DNA of 64,000 nucleotides, from assembly GCF_048773025.1 (NCBI RefSeq), contig NW_027413960.1, positions 5,769,945-5,833,944 on the forward strand, in the 5' to 3' direction. Within the stretch, counting starts at the first letter, position 1; each line of letters begins with the position of its first letter. Positions 45,246-57,795 of this stretch are shown here, piece after piece. The DNA comes from Camelus bactrianus. Taxonomy: Eukaryota; Chordata; Mammalia; Artiodactyla; Camelidae. The translations under genes and the position numbers were made by a program. Below the pieces are notes generated by a model. The model searched no databases and was not told where the DNA came from. It worked only from the letters and a program-made list of their open reading frames with translations.

Positions 45246-45460
45246 TTTTTTATCTCTTTTTATATATAGTGGTTAACATTTACAAATCTCAAACTCTCAA
45301 ATTATCCTTTCTGCCCCCTTTCCCCCGGTAATCATAAGATTTGTTTACCTGTGTGCGAGTCTAGTTCTGTTTTATAGATGAGTTCAATAGTGTCTTCTTT
45401 TTCCTTTCTTTCTTTCTTTTTTTTTTTCAGATTACACATATGAGTGATATCATATGATAC
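45246..45460 (-). mobile_element. L1 3' end, antisense (right part of a split copy)
   Basis: 'TTTTTATATATAGTGGTTAA' onward to 'GATTACACATATGAGTGATA' continues the antisense L1 whose left part ends at about 42105. Confidence 0.65.
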
Positions 45461-45514
45461 TTTTCTAATTAACCATCACTGGAATGAACACACTGCAGCA
45501 AATAGTTATCTAAT

Positions 45515-45850
45515 ACAGGGGTTGTCATGCTTTGTCTGTAAAGAGCCAAATAGCAAATACTTTCAGCTTTGTGGGTAATACATTTTTTTGTTAGAGCTAG
45601 TTACTCTTGAAACATTGTAGCATGAAAACAGCTATAGCTAGTATGTAAACGAATGAGCATGGCTGTGTTCCAAAAAAAGTGTTATTTATGGACACTGAAA
45701 TTTGAATTTCTTGATTTTTATGTTTATAAAATATTCTTATGATTTTTTCAACCATTAAAATATGTAAAAGACACTCTTAGTTCATGCTGTACAGAAACAG
45801 GCAGTGGGCCAGATTTGGCCTGTGGACTATCATGTGGTCTATCCATAATA
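45515..45850 (+). mobile_element. hAT-Charlie-type DNA transposon
   Basis: 'TGTCTGTAAAGAGCCAAATA', 'GTATGTAAACGAATGAGCAT', 'GGCTGTGTTCCAAAAAAAGT' and the end 'GGGCCAGATTTGGCCTGTGG' are a well-known hAT-Charlie sequence order. I am not certain of the MER number. Confidence 0.75.
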
Positions 45851-47085
45851 TATGGAAAATATGTTCCTGATGAAATTGCTAGAATGCATACTATAGGAGC
45901 AATAGTCAAAGATATAATAGGAGAAAAAAAATCTGCCTGTAGGTTAAATGTACTTACCCTAGCCTCAGTTGGGAAAGAAGATACTCTGACTGGAGCTATT
46001 AGTGAAGATTTATGAAAGTAGAGGCATGGACTTTGGGAAGTCTTGACAGATGGTAGTTAATCAGTTAATGAATGTGTTTGACATATGAATGAAGGGGAGA
46101 ATAAATGAGTTCAGTATAAAAATAGGTGAATAGAGTGTGATGTGGAAGGACTCATGTCATAAGGAGGATGAGGACAGAGAAGAAGCAGCCTCTGGGAATT
46201 CCCAATTGTTCTGCTGAGCTCAGACAGGGCTTCAAATGCCAAGCAATCAGCAGGACTGTATTTGAAAGGCAAAGAGCGCTACTGAAGGCTTTAGGACTAT
46301 GGATTGCATTATTTCCTGTTCTGTTACTATCACAGGTAAGCAAAGCCAGACACCAGTTAAAATGGTCAGGACAGATTTTAATCAGTACTATACTATTGCA
46401 GTGGGGAAGAGAGCCCAGCATAAACTGAACTCAGAAACAATTGTCAGCATCCAAGAAGTGGAACATTACAAAGGGGTCCTCAGTGTAAATGCTGATGAGG
46501 CCAGCTGGGTCTGCTGGCTGGCAAGTATTGAAGGGAGTGGGAGACAGGGGCTCCATCCTTCCTGGTGATCACATTTCAAAGGCATGGCTTTCAGGTACTT
46601 AGGAAAGACACTCTAGAGTTGTAGGAGATACTAGTCTATCTGAAAGGGACAGAGGAAGGAGTCACAGTTGTCAGGCCTTTTTAGTAAATGCTAAGGCAAA
46701 TGAAATTCTCTTGGCAGCCTTCAGCTTTCTCATACAGGCCCTTTCTGGTTGGGGATTGGTTAGAGTCATTCTAAGGATGTGGCCTTCAGCTATTAGAAAA
46801 CATGTTAGTGTTTAAGTCTTTTAATGTGAATTGGGTAGGGGTCAGGGATGGGCAAAATCATTTTTGTTGAGAGTCTGTGGGTTTTTTTAGGCCAAGGTTG
46901 AGGCCTCATGGAGAAGAGGATTTGGAGGAGCCTGGTGAGAATTTGATCAGGGAGTGAATCTTTGTCCTCCCATGCTGGTTTGTGTATTTGGACATGCATA
47001 AACTTCCCTGGGGGTACAGTCAGTCCAGCCTGATTGAGTTTACTGAGAGATAGCCTGCTTTTGGGTGTGCACTGTTCTCTCCCTT
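45851..47085. other. Unassigned sequence
   Basis: No exon or repeat was placed. The short frames at 46168-46568 and 46805-47182 show no domain. Confidence 0.35.
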
Positions 47086-47089
47086 TCTG

Positions 47090-47415
47090 AAACGCCCTTG
47101 TATAGTTTTTGCTCCTGAGGGAAGCCTGCTCACCCTCTAGGCAGCTGTCAAATATCTCTTCCTTTGCGAGGCCCTCCTGCATTTATTTGCATCCCCCTCC
47201 TCCCTTCCCCCCATTCAAGCATAATGAATTGCTTTTTCTACTGCATCTCTTGTTGCTAAATCGCATGACCCTTTAAATTTACTTTCTGAAACTATTATGA
47301 AATAATAAGCAGGAAAGCACCTGCAGGCAGAGGCGGCATCTCATCTGTCTTGTATCTCAAGTGCATAATAACACTTTCGAGGGAAGTAGATGATTAATAA
47401 ATGTTGGTTGACTTT
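47090..47415 (+). mobile_element. L2 LINE 3' end
   Basis: Sense L2: 'TGCGAGGCCCTCCTGCATTT', 'CATCTCATCTGTCTTGTATC' and 'GATTAATAAATGTTGGTTGA' in family order. Confidence 0.7.
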
Positions 47416-47714
47416 TGACTGATTTTCCTCCTTTGGAATGATGACCTAATTAATATTGATGTGTCAGTTTTGATAGTGTGCTAATTAATTTGGCTTTAAA
47501 AAAATTCCTACTGTATCTTCCAATGAATGCACAGGCATTGTCTTCCTGCTTCAAGAAATTAATTTAATGTCTTTAATGTTCCAGAGTAAGTATTCATATT
47601 TGTGACTGTAATAATGCTTAATCCTATACAGATTGAAGGTGGAATTGGTCCCATGCATTTTCAGTGATAGTTAATTTACTACTTTATGTTAAGAATAAAG
47701 GCAATATGAAAAGG

Positions 47715-48155
47715 CTACCTACTATAGAATTCCAACTCTGACATTCTGGAAAAGGCAAAACTATGGAGACAGTAAAAAGATCAGTGGTTACCAGGTGTTA
47801 CAGGGAAGGTGGGATGAAGAGGTGGAGCACAGAGATTTTTAGGGCAGTGAAACTATTCTGTGTAATATTATAATGGTGGATACACATCATTGTACATTTG
47901 GTGAAACCCGTAGAATGGACAGCACCAAGAGTGAACTCTAACGTAAGCTATGGGCTTTGGGTGGTAATAATAATGTTTCAGTGTAGGTTCACTGATTGTA
48001 ACAAATGTACCACTCTGGTGTGGAAGGCTCTGTGTGGGTGTGAGTATGTGTGTATGTGTGTGTGGTAGGGGGTATATGGGAACTCTCTGTACTTTCCACT
48101 CCATTTTGCTTTGAACCTAAAACCGTTCTAAAAAGTAAACTCTATTTAAAACACA
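47715..48155 (+). mobile_element. Old L1 3' end, sense (first)
   Basis: 'ACATTCTGGAAAAGGCAAAA', 'AGATCAGTGGTTACCAGGTG', 'AACTCTCTGTACTTTCCACT' and 'AACCGTTCTAAAAAGTAAAC' are the typical L1MB/MC 3' UTR order, ending in an A-rich tail. Confidence 0.8.
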
Positions 48156-48174
48156 TACAAACAAAAAAGGATCT

Positions 48175-48635
48175 CAAAATTTTGTCAGTAGGGAAATTAA
48201 TAATCAAATTGTACTATATTCAAACAAGGTTATACTGCACACAGTGAAAATATAAACATACATATCAACAAGAATAAATTCCAAGAACATAGTTTTGGGC
48301 AAAAGTTAAAAATTACAAACATATGTATTATGATACCATTTATATCATTTTACAATATGAAAAGCAATTCTGTAATTAGTATTAGAATATAGACGTGTAA
48401 TATTGTTGTGAAAAAGTGCCCTTGAATGAGAAATTGTAAATTCAGCAGAATGGTTACTACTGTTTTGGGGAAGCAAACAGAATAAAATCAGGGCTGGGCA
48501 CCCACCTGGTTGAATTCACTTATGTATGTAATAATTTGTTTTTTAGTTGAGTGTTGAAACATGGGTGTTTATTATAATACTTTCATATTATTTTGTACTT
48601 CTGAAGTTCTCCATTAGAAAAGAGTTAATGGAAAA
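48175..48635 (+). mobile_element. Old L1 3' end, sense (second)
   Basis: 'AAATTCCAAGAACATAGTTT' and 'ATGATACCATTTATATCATT', then 'GAAACATGGGTGTTTATTAT', follow L1M order. It directly follows another L1 3' end. Confidence 0.6.
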
Positions 48636-48639
48636 TGAT

Positions 48640-49830
48640 ACTTTATTTGTAGCCAGAACATTTAAAAAACTAACCAGTAAACACTCAAGTAATTAATCTG
48701 GGAAATTCTGATGTTATGAATAATAATTTTTTGTCTTGTTAGATTTACATTTTCAAGGTCATGCCTTAAAAGCCTGCAGCAGAAATTGCTTTACTGGGAG
48801 TTACTGTCATTCAGGGTTTAGTGTGGGGATAAGACAGTCACCTTGGCATTCAGGAAGATGGGAACAGAGAGGAGCTAAGGTTAGTAGCACTAGAGAACTA
48901 CACTGCAACTCTGAGGGCTCACTGGGGGCGGTTTGGACTTGGTGACTGAAGTTTGCCACCAGTCTTTCAGTTCATAGGCCTCGATTTGCATAAAACATAC
49001 GCCCTACATTGAGTGTCAGGATTTATCCCATCTCTCATTCTCATGGAGATGCTGACATTCCGTGCGTAGCTTTCCTCTCTGGTTTTTCCATTGTCTCTTG
49101 GTATTTTTTCAGTACCTTGTTCCAAGGAGCTGCTGCCAATCAAGTGCACCTGAAATGAAGCTGACTTGCTTTCCTGGGTGAGTCAGGATAAGCTAAGTCA
49201 TGCTTTTGTAAGAAAAAAAAAATGAGCCCCCCTCCCTCAAATCCCAGTGGTTTAATTTGTGTGCATGCCGCCTGCCCAATACTGATTACTTGTTTGTCAA
49301 AGAGAATCAGTTTAACAGCGTCAGAAACACCAGAATGGTATTTATACCCATTGGGGCTTACAGGGCATGTGGCCAGGGTCCATTATTGGCATAATACCTG
49401 TTTCTCAGTATCTTCAGCTGCAGAATGTGTGAGGTAATTGTACTTACCTTACGCTATCATTATAATGACTATAGGAAATAAATAAAAAGTTCTTTGAACA
49501 GCATCCTCTGTAAGTGTACAGTAAATGTAACCAGTGGTTTTTACTGTTTATTATTATTAATTAGGATGCTGTTCAGTTGTTTTCCATCACTGAAGAAAAT
49601 TACATGTGAATAGATTCTAAAAATGAGTTTGGATAGATTTCTAGGAGAGTTTCTTTCTCTTAAAGTTAATTACAAGTCAACATAACCTATAAACAGTGTT
49701 GTGGATTTTATATTTTCAGAAGGGACAGAGTTTGAGTCAGTTTGGAGATTTACTGGTTTTCAGTTAGAAAGGATTCTCTCTCTTTCAAATTTCATGTGTT
49801 CTGTGAATTTTTGAATGGTTGTTAATTATT
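48640..49830. other. Unassigned sequence
   Basis: No exon or placed repeat. Confidence 0.35.
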
Positions 49831-49834
49831 CATG

Positions 49835-49965
49835 TAACAAGTATTAATTGAGCACCTAGTAAATTTTAGGCTCTAGGGACTAAATGGTGAATAACACACA
49901 CTCCCTACTGTTGTTGAACTTTCATGCCTGGAGTGGAGACAGAAAACCTATCTTCATTTACATGT
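49835..49965. repeat. Ancient repeat fragment
   Basis: 'AAGTATTAATTGAGCACCTA' followed by 'GGGACTAAATGGTGAATAAC' resembles the start of the same old family as 52040-53035. Confidence 0.45.
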
Positions 49966-52035
49966 CATAAATGGTATCTGGGTACAAGATGCTAATGGAA
50001 CCCACAGGAAGGTCACCTTACTCAGTCTCAGGGTTTTGGGTTCAGTGGTGCCTACGTCAAGCCCTGAGGAATAAGTGCAGTTATCTACAGGGAGGACACA
50101 GGGATCAGCAGAGCATGGCTATACAGAAAGCATGTTTACTGGATAGGTCGCCCCGCTCTTACAAGCTCCGTGTGTTTGAGTTGTCTTCGGGTGTGCTCTT
50201 TGTACAAACACATTTAGTAACAGACTCACTTCTCATAAATACAGAGCTTACCTACTATGTGAGACGTATTTTTAGGGTTTAGGTCAGTTTTCTAAGGGTA
50301 ATTGAACACATTTGGAATGATTTTTGAATGGAATCAACTTTTGACATACGGTTTTTAAAATATTGACATCTTATATCCATCGAATACATTACTTTTCATT
50401 ATTATTTACTCAAGGAGTTGACTGCTTGCATTGAATGTCCCCCATTTTTACTTTTGATGAATAAAGTGAAATAGGTAGTATTAATAAGCAATAAATTAAA
50501 TAGACTAAAATCAATAAGGGAGTAAATTTACTAGTACAGTGTGAAATAATGACTCTCCTTACATATCTAAACATAAGAAATGGTGAGCCCTGTGTTCTAA
50601 ACATTTGTTGCAATTCATGTTTAAATTTTTTTGTTGTTCATTTTTGGTTTAGAGATGCTCTCAAGTAATTTTCCACCAGTGCTAATGAGTGTACTGTTAG
50701 CAACTTCCAGATCTATCAGAGTTAAGTAACAGGCTTTTAGGAATAACTTTAATACTTTTTTCTTACTTGCTTAATATTTGATGAATAAAAAGTGAGTTGA
50801 ATTAAAATATAAATATTACTGACCTTAGGTGGATGAAACTGATGACCCATTAATGTTTAAAGTATGGGTTGATGGTCAGGAAATCTTACTTTATTAACAC
50901 AGTATATATTGATACTGCTTTGGTGTGGGAGGTACCTGGATTGGCAGCATAGTATTTGTATTGTGAGGTCAATTGATGAAATAGAATGTAATACAACTTA
51001 AAATATTGAGCCGCCTCTAAATTTCAAAAAACTTTTACGACTTTAACATCATAGTAGCTGTATATTTATTTGCTGTCTACTGAGAAAATGAAACATGACT
51101 AAAAATACTATTATGAATTCAGAAACACTATTATATATTTAAATAAAATGTTTTATTCGATGAGTCAAATTTAAACAAAATATATGCAATTGCTTATGCA
51201 TACACAGACATATATATGGATAGACAGACATTTTCAGTGTGTAAATCATTCAGTATCAGACAGTGCTTCTGGAATATATGGTGGTTTCACTTATTCTTTC
51301 TTATAATCTATAATCCCAGGCTCACAGGTTGGCAACTTCTGAATTATAAGTTGAAGATTTCAAGAAGAGTTGATTAACCTGGGGCACAAATTCTTTGTGA
51401 GAAGAGTTAGTGAAATAGTATTAGAGTATAGGTTTTTTTGTTTTTTTGGACAAAGAAATGACTTAAGTAAAATTTTCTTTTAGAAATTATATTTACAATG
51501 TTTGAAACAAAAATGGAGGGGGAAAGCCAGAAGAATGGAGGGAGGATTACTTCCTATAAGTACTACTTCGTATAAGTATAATGTGATGAAAAATGTGATC
51601 TGTCTTAGTGCGAGAGGGATGGGGTCCAGAAAATTTGGAGACCAAATCATAGGAGCAGACCTTGGTGATACATTTCACATTGCCAGCAAAATTCACATAA
51701 AGTTTAGATTAAATTCCTTAAATCAGAGAAACATAAGATATGTTTTAGATAAGGTAAAGAGACATTGAGGTATGGGTTATCTGCATTTTAATTATTGACA
51801 GTGCAATAATCTATAATATATAATTAATATCATGTAGGGTTTGATGGTACTATAACTTCTGGAATAGTTCATGCATTGTAATGTAACATTTTAATATTCT
51901 TTACTGCCTCAGATTTCCATGAAAGTTGCCTAAGATAAATGTTTACTTGAGATCTTTTAGTAAATGTGATAACTTTCCGTGAAAAGGAAAAAAAATCAAT
52001 GCCATGAAATTCATAGTTTTGTTACGTTTAAAGTC
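49966..52035. other. AT-rich gene-free stretch
   Basis: No exon, RNA gene or confident repeat. The 103-codon frame at 49971-50282 has no domain. Confidence 0.4.
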
Positions 52036-52039
52036 ACTT

Positions 52040-53035
52040 CTTTAAATTCATTCATTTAATAAAAGCTTTATTGAGTGCCTACTATGTGCTAAGCAATGTC
52101 CCAAATTGTGGTGATAGAGCAGTGGTTGAGACAGAGTTCATCTGGTGGAGAATGACAGAAAAGAATTTAGTTAACAGTTAGTGATCATACTGTGGAGGAT
52201 AAGGTGGTGGTACATGGCAGGATGACTCCATTAGATTGGTTTGGTCATAGAAGGCCTCTCTGACTATTGAATAGACAGAAGGAAGCAGCCACTGGATGTA
52301 TGGAGGAAGGAACATTGTAGATAGAAGAGATGGTGCAACGACTCTAAACTGAGAATGAGAATGGATTGTTCCCAGATAAGAAAGAGTCTGGTTGGAATCT
52401 AGCAGGTGAAGTGGGCAAGTGACATGAGATGAGGACAGAGAGATCGACAAGGGCCAAATCATTAAGGGCTTTGCAGGCCAGTATAAAAGATTTGGGTCTT
52501 ATTTTAAGTTCAATAGAGAGCTATTGGGCAGTTGTAAGCAAGTGTGTTACACAGTTTATGTTTCTAGTTTTTGTACTGGGAGAGAGGGTTGGAGAAGATG
52601 AGAAATGACAGAGCTTGAACTGGGTGGTAGTCAAGGCAGTAGAAGGAATCGGGTTCAGAATCGTTACTGCATTGGATATGAGAGGTAAGGGAAAAAGGAA
52701 TCAAAGATTTTTGGATTTGAGTGTATTGTTGAGATGAGGAAGATTGTTGAAAGGCATAGAGAAAGGAAAACATTAATATTAAGTGTACTCTTTTGATTGT
52801 GCTGGGTTTATGATGTCAAGTGGAGATGTCAAATAAGCAGCTTAGTCTCAAGCACTAAGGAGAGGTCAAGTCTGATGATGGAGATTTGAGAATCACTGGG
52901 TTATATTATGGCATTAAAAACCAAAGGCTTGGGTGAGAACTCCCTGGAGGAATTTGTGGTTATAGAAGTGAGAGAGGCTTAGGTCAAGCACTTACAACAT
53001 TTAAAGGTAGGTCAGAAAAGAATGGCTCAGCAAGG
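52040..53035. repeat. Ancient ~1-kb mammalian interspersed repeat
   Basis: Begins 'TTTATTGAGTGCCTACTATG' and runs through 'TCATAGAAGGCCTCTCTGAC', 'ATCATTAAGGGCTTTGCAGG', 'ATGTCAAGTGGAGATGTCAA' and 'AGAGGTCAAGTCTGATGATG'. This order is familiar from an abundant old mammalian repeat whose formal family name I cannot give with confidence. No open frame of interest. Confidence 0.6.
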
Positions 53036-53039
53036 GAGA

Positions 53040-53890
53040 CAGTTTTGTTTTTTTTTTTTTTGTGTTCTAAGAATATAAAAATCTTTCTTAGAATCTTTAT
53101 TCTCTGAATAAACTAGAAGACTATTCTGTGAGTTTAATAATGCACAAAGCCATTGGGTACTAAAATGTAAATACCATGTACGGTTGAATTTTAATGGTAA
53201 CTATTTTGTTACTGCAAAAGTTGAAAAGTGCATGATGAACACAAAATCACACTTTTGGAAATTATTTAACAGATGAACATATTTGGGAAAAGTAAGGAAT
53301 GTAAAAGGAGCAAAACAGTTGTGAAAAAACACAAACGGTAAAAGTCAAGATATTATAGTCCTATTCCTTATGTGGGAGAAGAAAGAAAAATGAAACTAAT
53401 AGAAAACTCCATCCCAGAAATACCTGAGAGGAGGAAGGAGGCTGACGTGCAAAGAAAAGGAGGGAAACATAAGAGAAGGTAAAGCTATGAAGCTGGTCCA
53501 TAGATTTAAATAATTAGAGGGAGGGCTGGCGGTAATCTTTGTGCGTTACCCCAACAAACTGCAGGAACAGGTAAGGCATTAAACATGGTGTGTTTTAACA
53601 CCAGGTGATGACTTCTGTGAAAGTTAAAATCACCACCTGCCATTTCTATAACAGTCTACCTACAGAAAAGTAAGGTAAAGGTGGGTATTAGGTTTCAAGA
53701 CTTCTAAAACCCAGTAAGACTAGGTATTTTAAACAATTTAAAAGCGTTTTTAGTAGAATCCCATCAATTGGGAGCATAAGGTACTGGTTTCATTCAGTTA
53801 AGTTTGAAGACGTGTAGCCTCCACCTGAAATGTCAACAATAAGTTCAGTTTTGAAGTTTCTTTTATTTTTTAATATGTAATGACTTTAAA
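53040..53890. other. Unassigned sequence
   Basis: No exon or placed repeat. Confidence 0.35.
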
Positions 53891-53892
53891 TT

Positions 53893-54000
53893 TAAAATTA
53901 AAATAATTTTAATTAAAGTATAGTCAGATTACAATGCTGTGTTAGTTTCTGCTGTACAGCACAGTGATTCGGTTTTATATATATTCCTTTTCACATTCCA
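53893..54000 (-). mobile_element. Very short L1 3' end, antisense
   Basis: Only ~110 bp of the L1 3' end is present ('AAAGTATAGTCAGATTACAA' to 'CTGTACAGCACAGTGATTCG'). AAGTTTCTT-containing sequence lies on both sides (about 53855 and 54007), which may be its target-site duplication. Confidence 0.7.
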
Positions 54001-54169
54001 ATTTTTAAGTTTCTTAGTTTAAAAGTATTCTGGAACTCCTATTGAGAATTTCACTGTGAGAGAGTATTCATAATACCTTGGAAGCCCTCAAGTATTAACT
54101 TTGTAATTGGCTTCCTTTAAAAGGCCAGAAAAGAAACCATTTTTCTTTACAGGTTTTAACACAAGTAAC

Positions 54170-54960
54170 AGCGCTACTTCTGAGGCATTTGAGTCCTCTG
54201 CTCCTTCAGAAGAAAGGCGGCCCTTCCCTTAACCAATCAGACGAGTCCTTGCGGTCACCTGACAGCGGACACGCGTTCTCATGGGGGGGGCTCTGCCGCC
54301 TTCTGGCCTCCGGCGCGGTGCTCGCCTCAGATGTGGAAAGACCAAGAAGGCGTGTCCCGACCTGGGGAGCGTGCGGATTCTGACAGGACTGTCGCCGGCG
54401 TTGGAGGTGTTGCTGCAGTCGTGGATATGTGGATACGCATTTCCCTCATGTTAAAGGTAAGGGCGGTGCCGGAGGCGAGGGCGGTACCGGGGGCAGAGGC
54501 GAGGAGCGGTGTTCTGGTCTCTACAGATGTGGTGAGCAGAAGCGCCGTGGGGCTGCTGTGGCTCCGGCTTCCATTCTCCTACCCCGTGTTCGGGTTCCCT
54601 CCCCCGTCTTCGGTCCTCCTCCCCCGTCTTCGGGTCCCCTCCCCAGTCTTTGGTCCTCCCGCATCTTCAGGTCCCCCCCAACCCCTGTCTTGGGACCTCC
54701 CCTCCAGTCTTCGGGTCCCAGAGGGCGCGGCCTTCCTGACCCGGGCCTGGCCGGCTTCGTTCCGCTGGCCCCCCAGGCCTGCGTTAGCCTCAGAGGAGGT
54801 GCCGCCGGCGCGCTCGGGGGTGAGCGGGGCCAGCTTTCTGTTCGGAGGACGAAAGGCGGTTTGGTAAGAGCACTGCGAGCTCGTTTTGTGTCATGTGTGC
54901 GACTCTGACGGACTGGTCAGTCCGGGTATAAGGGCCTCGGAGACACTTCTCGTGGGCAAA
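54170..54960. promoter_or_regulatory. CpG island with CCAAT box and strong splice donor
   Basis: An abrupt rise in CpG density, a CCAAT box in inverted-repeat-free context (AACCAATCAG, 54231-54240) and, 220 bp on, AAAG/GTAAGG (GT at 54457), a strong donor. This has the form of a housekeeping-type promoter with a non-coding first exon reading +. I do not recognise the gene. The 178- and 159-codon frames here are not supported as proteins. Confidence 0.6.
54580..54720 (+). repeat. GC-rich minisatellite in the CpG island
   Basis: About five diverged copies of a CCCCGTCTTCGGGTCCCCTCC-like unit of 20-28 bp (CCCGTCTTCGGTCCTCC, CCAGTCTTTGGTCCTCC, CCAGTCTTCGGGTCCC and so on). Confidence 0.75.
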
Positions 54961-56095
54961 ATGGGCAACATTTAAACTAGTGTTCCCTTAGAGTTCTGAT
55001 TTTGGTTGTCTGGATCTACATAGGTTTTGCTCTCAGCTCGGAGTTCGTCGTAAATTTTGACTTTTTATTTTTTATTTTTTTCCTTTTCTATTTCCTCCTC
55101 TTTGTTCTGCTGGTGGAATTGAGTTATCGTTGACTAGATAGTTTTTGCCCGCTTGTGGCTTTCAGCAGGTGACCTGCTTGTGTGTCACTAATAAGAATCA
55201 AGGTGGTGGAGGGAGCAGTTAAGCACCCAGAGCCCCTGCGCCGCTCCTGAAGGGTCCTTGCTGCCCTGTTAGTGTGTAAATTCTAGAGCTGCATATTTCA
55301 GCCTAAGGCCAACTTTGCTTTCAGCCTCTGGCAACATCTGTTTCTGCTTTCAGGACAGCACATCTTTGTCTCAGTAATGGAAACCGTTACTGCAGTCCAA
55401 ATATTCAGTACCACAGGCTGATGATTTTTTTCTTCAGATTTCCTTTGTTGTTTAAGTGGCAAAATTCGGTTGAAGCATCCAAAATAGTTATGCCCAGAGG
55501 ATGTTTTCTTGAGAAGAGTGGACATGGTGTAGATAACTTTAAATGGTGTAATATGATCTTAAGGAATTTTTTTTTTTTTAACTATCTCCAACAGACTGAA
55601 ATTTTCCTACTTTTACAGTTCCATATTTATTACTTATCTTTAAGCTTAGATATGATTTGAAAATTGCATTTTAACCCTCCTTCTCCTCCTATTATGTTTT
55701 CACTGCAGTAGCTCCTTATTGCCTGAAGTATACAGTCCTTGGTCTGACACCTCTCTTGTCTGAGGGCCTGTCTCTCAGTCTCTTTCTGAGTTTATGCTAT
55801 AAGCCTCAAAGAGGAAACTCTCTGCTGTACTTGATGTTCCCATATCTCTGCCCCTTTGGGTACCATTCCCTTAATTAGGGGGACCATTCACTCTTAGAGG
55901 GCCAGGGAGGCCCAGGCCACTTCCAGTTATGAGGTTTCTGGTATATTAAAAATGAAAATCTCCAAACTAGTTTCTAAAAGTTTTGATATGTCTTAAATAC
56001 TTACACTTAGCCCCTTAACATCATTAATATTGTTAACCTCAAACCCAATGTACATACAGATTTACTTGGAGACAGCATCTCTGAGTATGTAACTG
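54961..56095. other. Unassigned sequence
   Basis: Intron-like DNA 3' of the CpG island. No exon or placed repeat. Confidence 0.35.
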
Positions 56096-56234
56096 TGAGG
56101 CCCAGGCCAGAGGGTCCTACTGGCTTCTCGCATGCCTCACCCTACAGGAATCCCACATCTGCTGGGGAACTACCACCTGTCCTCACGGCCCAAAACAGGG
56201 AACTCTGTTCCAGTTAGGCTGGCTGAAGTGATCT

Positions 56235-56430
56235 GTTCTCCCAGTTCTTACAGCACTTTGATTACAGTTCAGCTGGCGTTTCCAAAATACTGACTCACAG
56301 CATTTTGTGGATGTATTTTACCTTTCTTGATAACAAGCCCCCTTGGGATGGGGATTGTGCTCTATTAATATTCAGCACATGCTTTACACGTAGTATATTC
56401 AGGGAACCAGGATGAATTAACAGATCTGTT
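56235..56430 (+). mobile_element. Possible L2 LINE 3' end
   Basis: 'CTTGGGATGGGGATTGTGCT' then 'ATTCAGCACATGCTTTACAC' and 'GTAGTATATTCAGG' resemble the L2 terminus, weakly. Confidence 0.45.
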
Positions 56431-56639
56431 TATCATAACATGGCATGAGCTTTCACCTGAATTCAGTAGTAAAAATATAAACGCTGGTATTTTGAGTCAT
56501 CTTCTGATGGTTTAGTGAAATCCATATGGTTTTACAGGTTTGTATGTGTGTGCGCTTGTGTTAGGTCATTGAAATAGGAATATTTATGGAATAACTTAAA
56601 ATATATTTTTAAAGCTTATGCTCCTATGATTTTAAAGGT

Positions 56640-56960
56640 TGTGTTAACTCCTCCACATCCTTGTTTATTGAGTACCCTGCTTGGTGCTGGGAGTTCAGTT
56701 GTGAGCCTGTGTCAGATAACTTACAAGAGGCAGCAAGAAAAAGACACTCAACAATCACATTGTGTAATGAGGGCCATGAAGGAGAATGTGTTTTGTTATT
56801 TGTGGAAGCAGATGGCATATGATTAATTTGTAAGTAGTTAAAGAGTTTTAGCATATTGGAAAGAAATTAATTCAATAAAGGCATCTCAGCCGGGATTTGA
56901 CAGGCCGAGGTGAAGAGGATGTTGTGAAGAGGCAGAGAGCTGGTTGAGAGGAGGAGGTGG
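56640..56960. repeat. Ancient repeat fragment
   Basis: 'CCTTGTTTATTGAGTACCCT', 'GGTGCTGGGAGTTCAGTTGT' and 'GGGATTTGACAGGCCGAGGT' fit the same old repeat family as 52040-53035. Confidence 0.4.
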
Positions 56961-57795
56961 AAGAGCCAGTTGTTGCTAAATCTCATGCATCCACTGGCAA
57001 ACTTTCAATCTTATTGATTGGAAAAATTATTGATAAGATAATGGTATGTATGTCAACTGTCAGAAACTTCTTTGGTCTTGTTTTTAAGAGAAAGAAAATG
57101 AAACCCCCATATTTGCTGGTGCCTTGAGGTTAGCATATTTAGGCAGAAGAGACCGTTGGAGTTGAAAGGCCTGTAGCGGGAACCAGGATGACTCTTCATG
57201 CTGTGACTGCCCTTCATCTAACTAGGAAGTCGGATTTCTGGGAAGGTTCTGGCGCAGTTAGTCTTTAAGAGCTTAGGCAACCATCGGCATTGGAAAGTGT
57301 TGTAGGAACACTGTAGGAGTGGTGGTGATGTTTACTGAGATGACTCCAAGGAAACAGGTGGTTGTGCTCAGAGTGTCTGAAACTCTTGCAGTGGTCAGGT
57401 AATAGTGAAATAAGCACAGCGTTTGGTGTTACTCATCGTTTTGTTTTTCTTTACTTATCATTTCAGAACTCACGTATTACGGCTCTCAAAGATACAAAAT
57501 ATGATATTCTTTTAATACATTTGTTTTTAAGAAGGAACATCTGAAATTGGCAATATCTGAATTTTGAAGGAAATTTATTGGCCTCAGTTTTGATACCTCT
57601 TGGGCAGTATTGCCATCTAATGACTGTTACATCAAATTGTAGATAAAAATTCCCAAAGAACCCTATAAAATTAAGACATCAGTCCAGAAGATTTTACCTA
57701 TTTCATTGTCAAAACAGTGTCACACCGTGATATGTAGAAAACTTAAGCCTCTAAAACAAAATAGTCTGTTTTAACAAATAAATGTATGATAGTAC
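56961..57795. other. Unassigned sequence
   Basis: No exon or placed repeat. Confidence 0.35.

Noticed and set aside
54331-54867. 178-codon protein in the 54-kb CpG island
   Set aside because: It crosses the strong GTAAGG donor and a minisatellite. The composition is that of a CpG island and no domain is seen.
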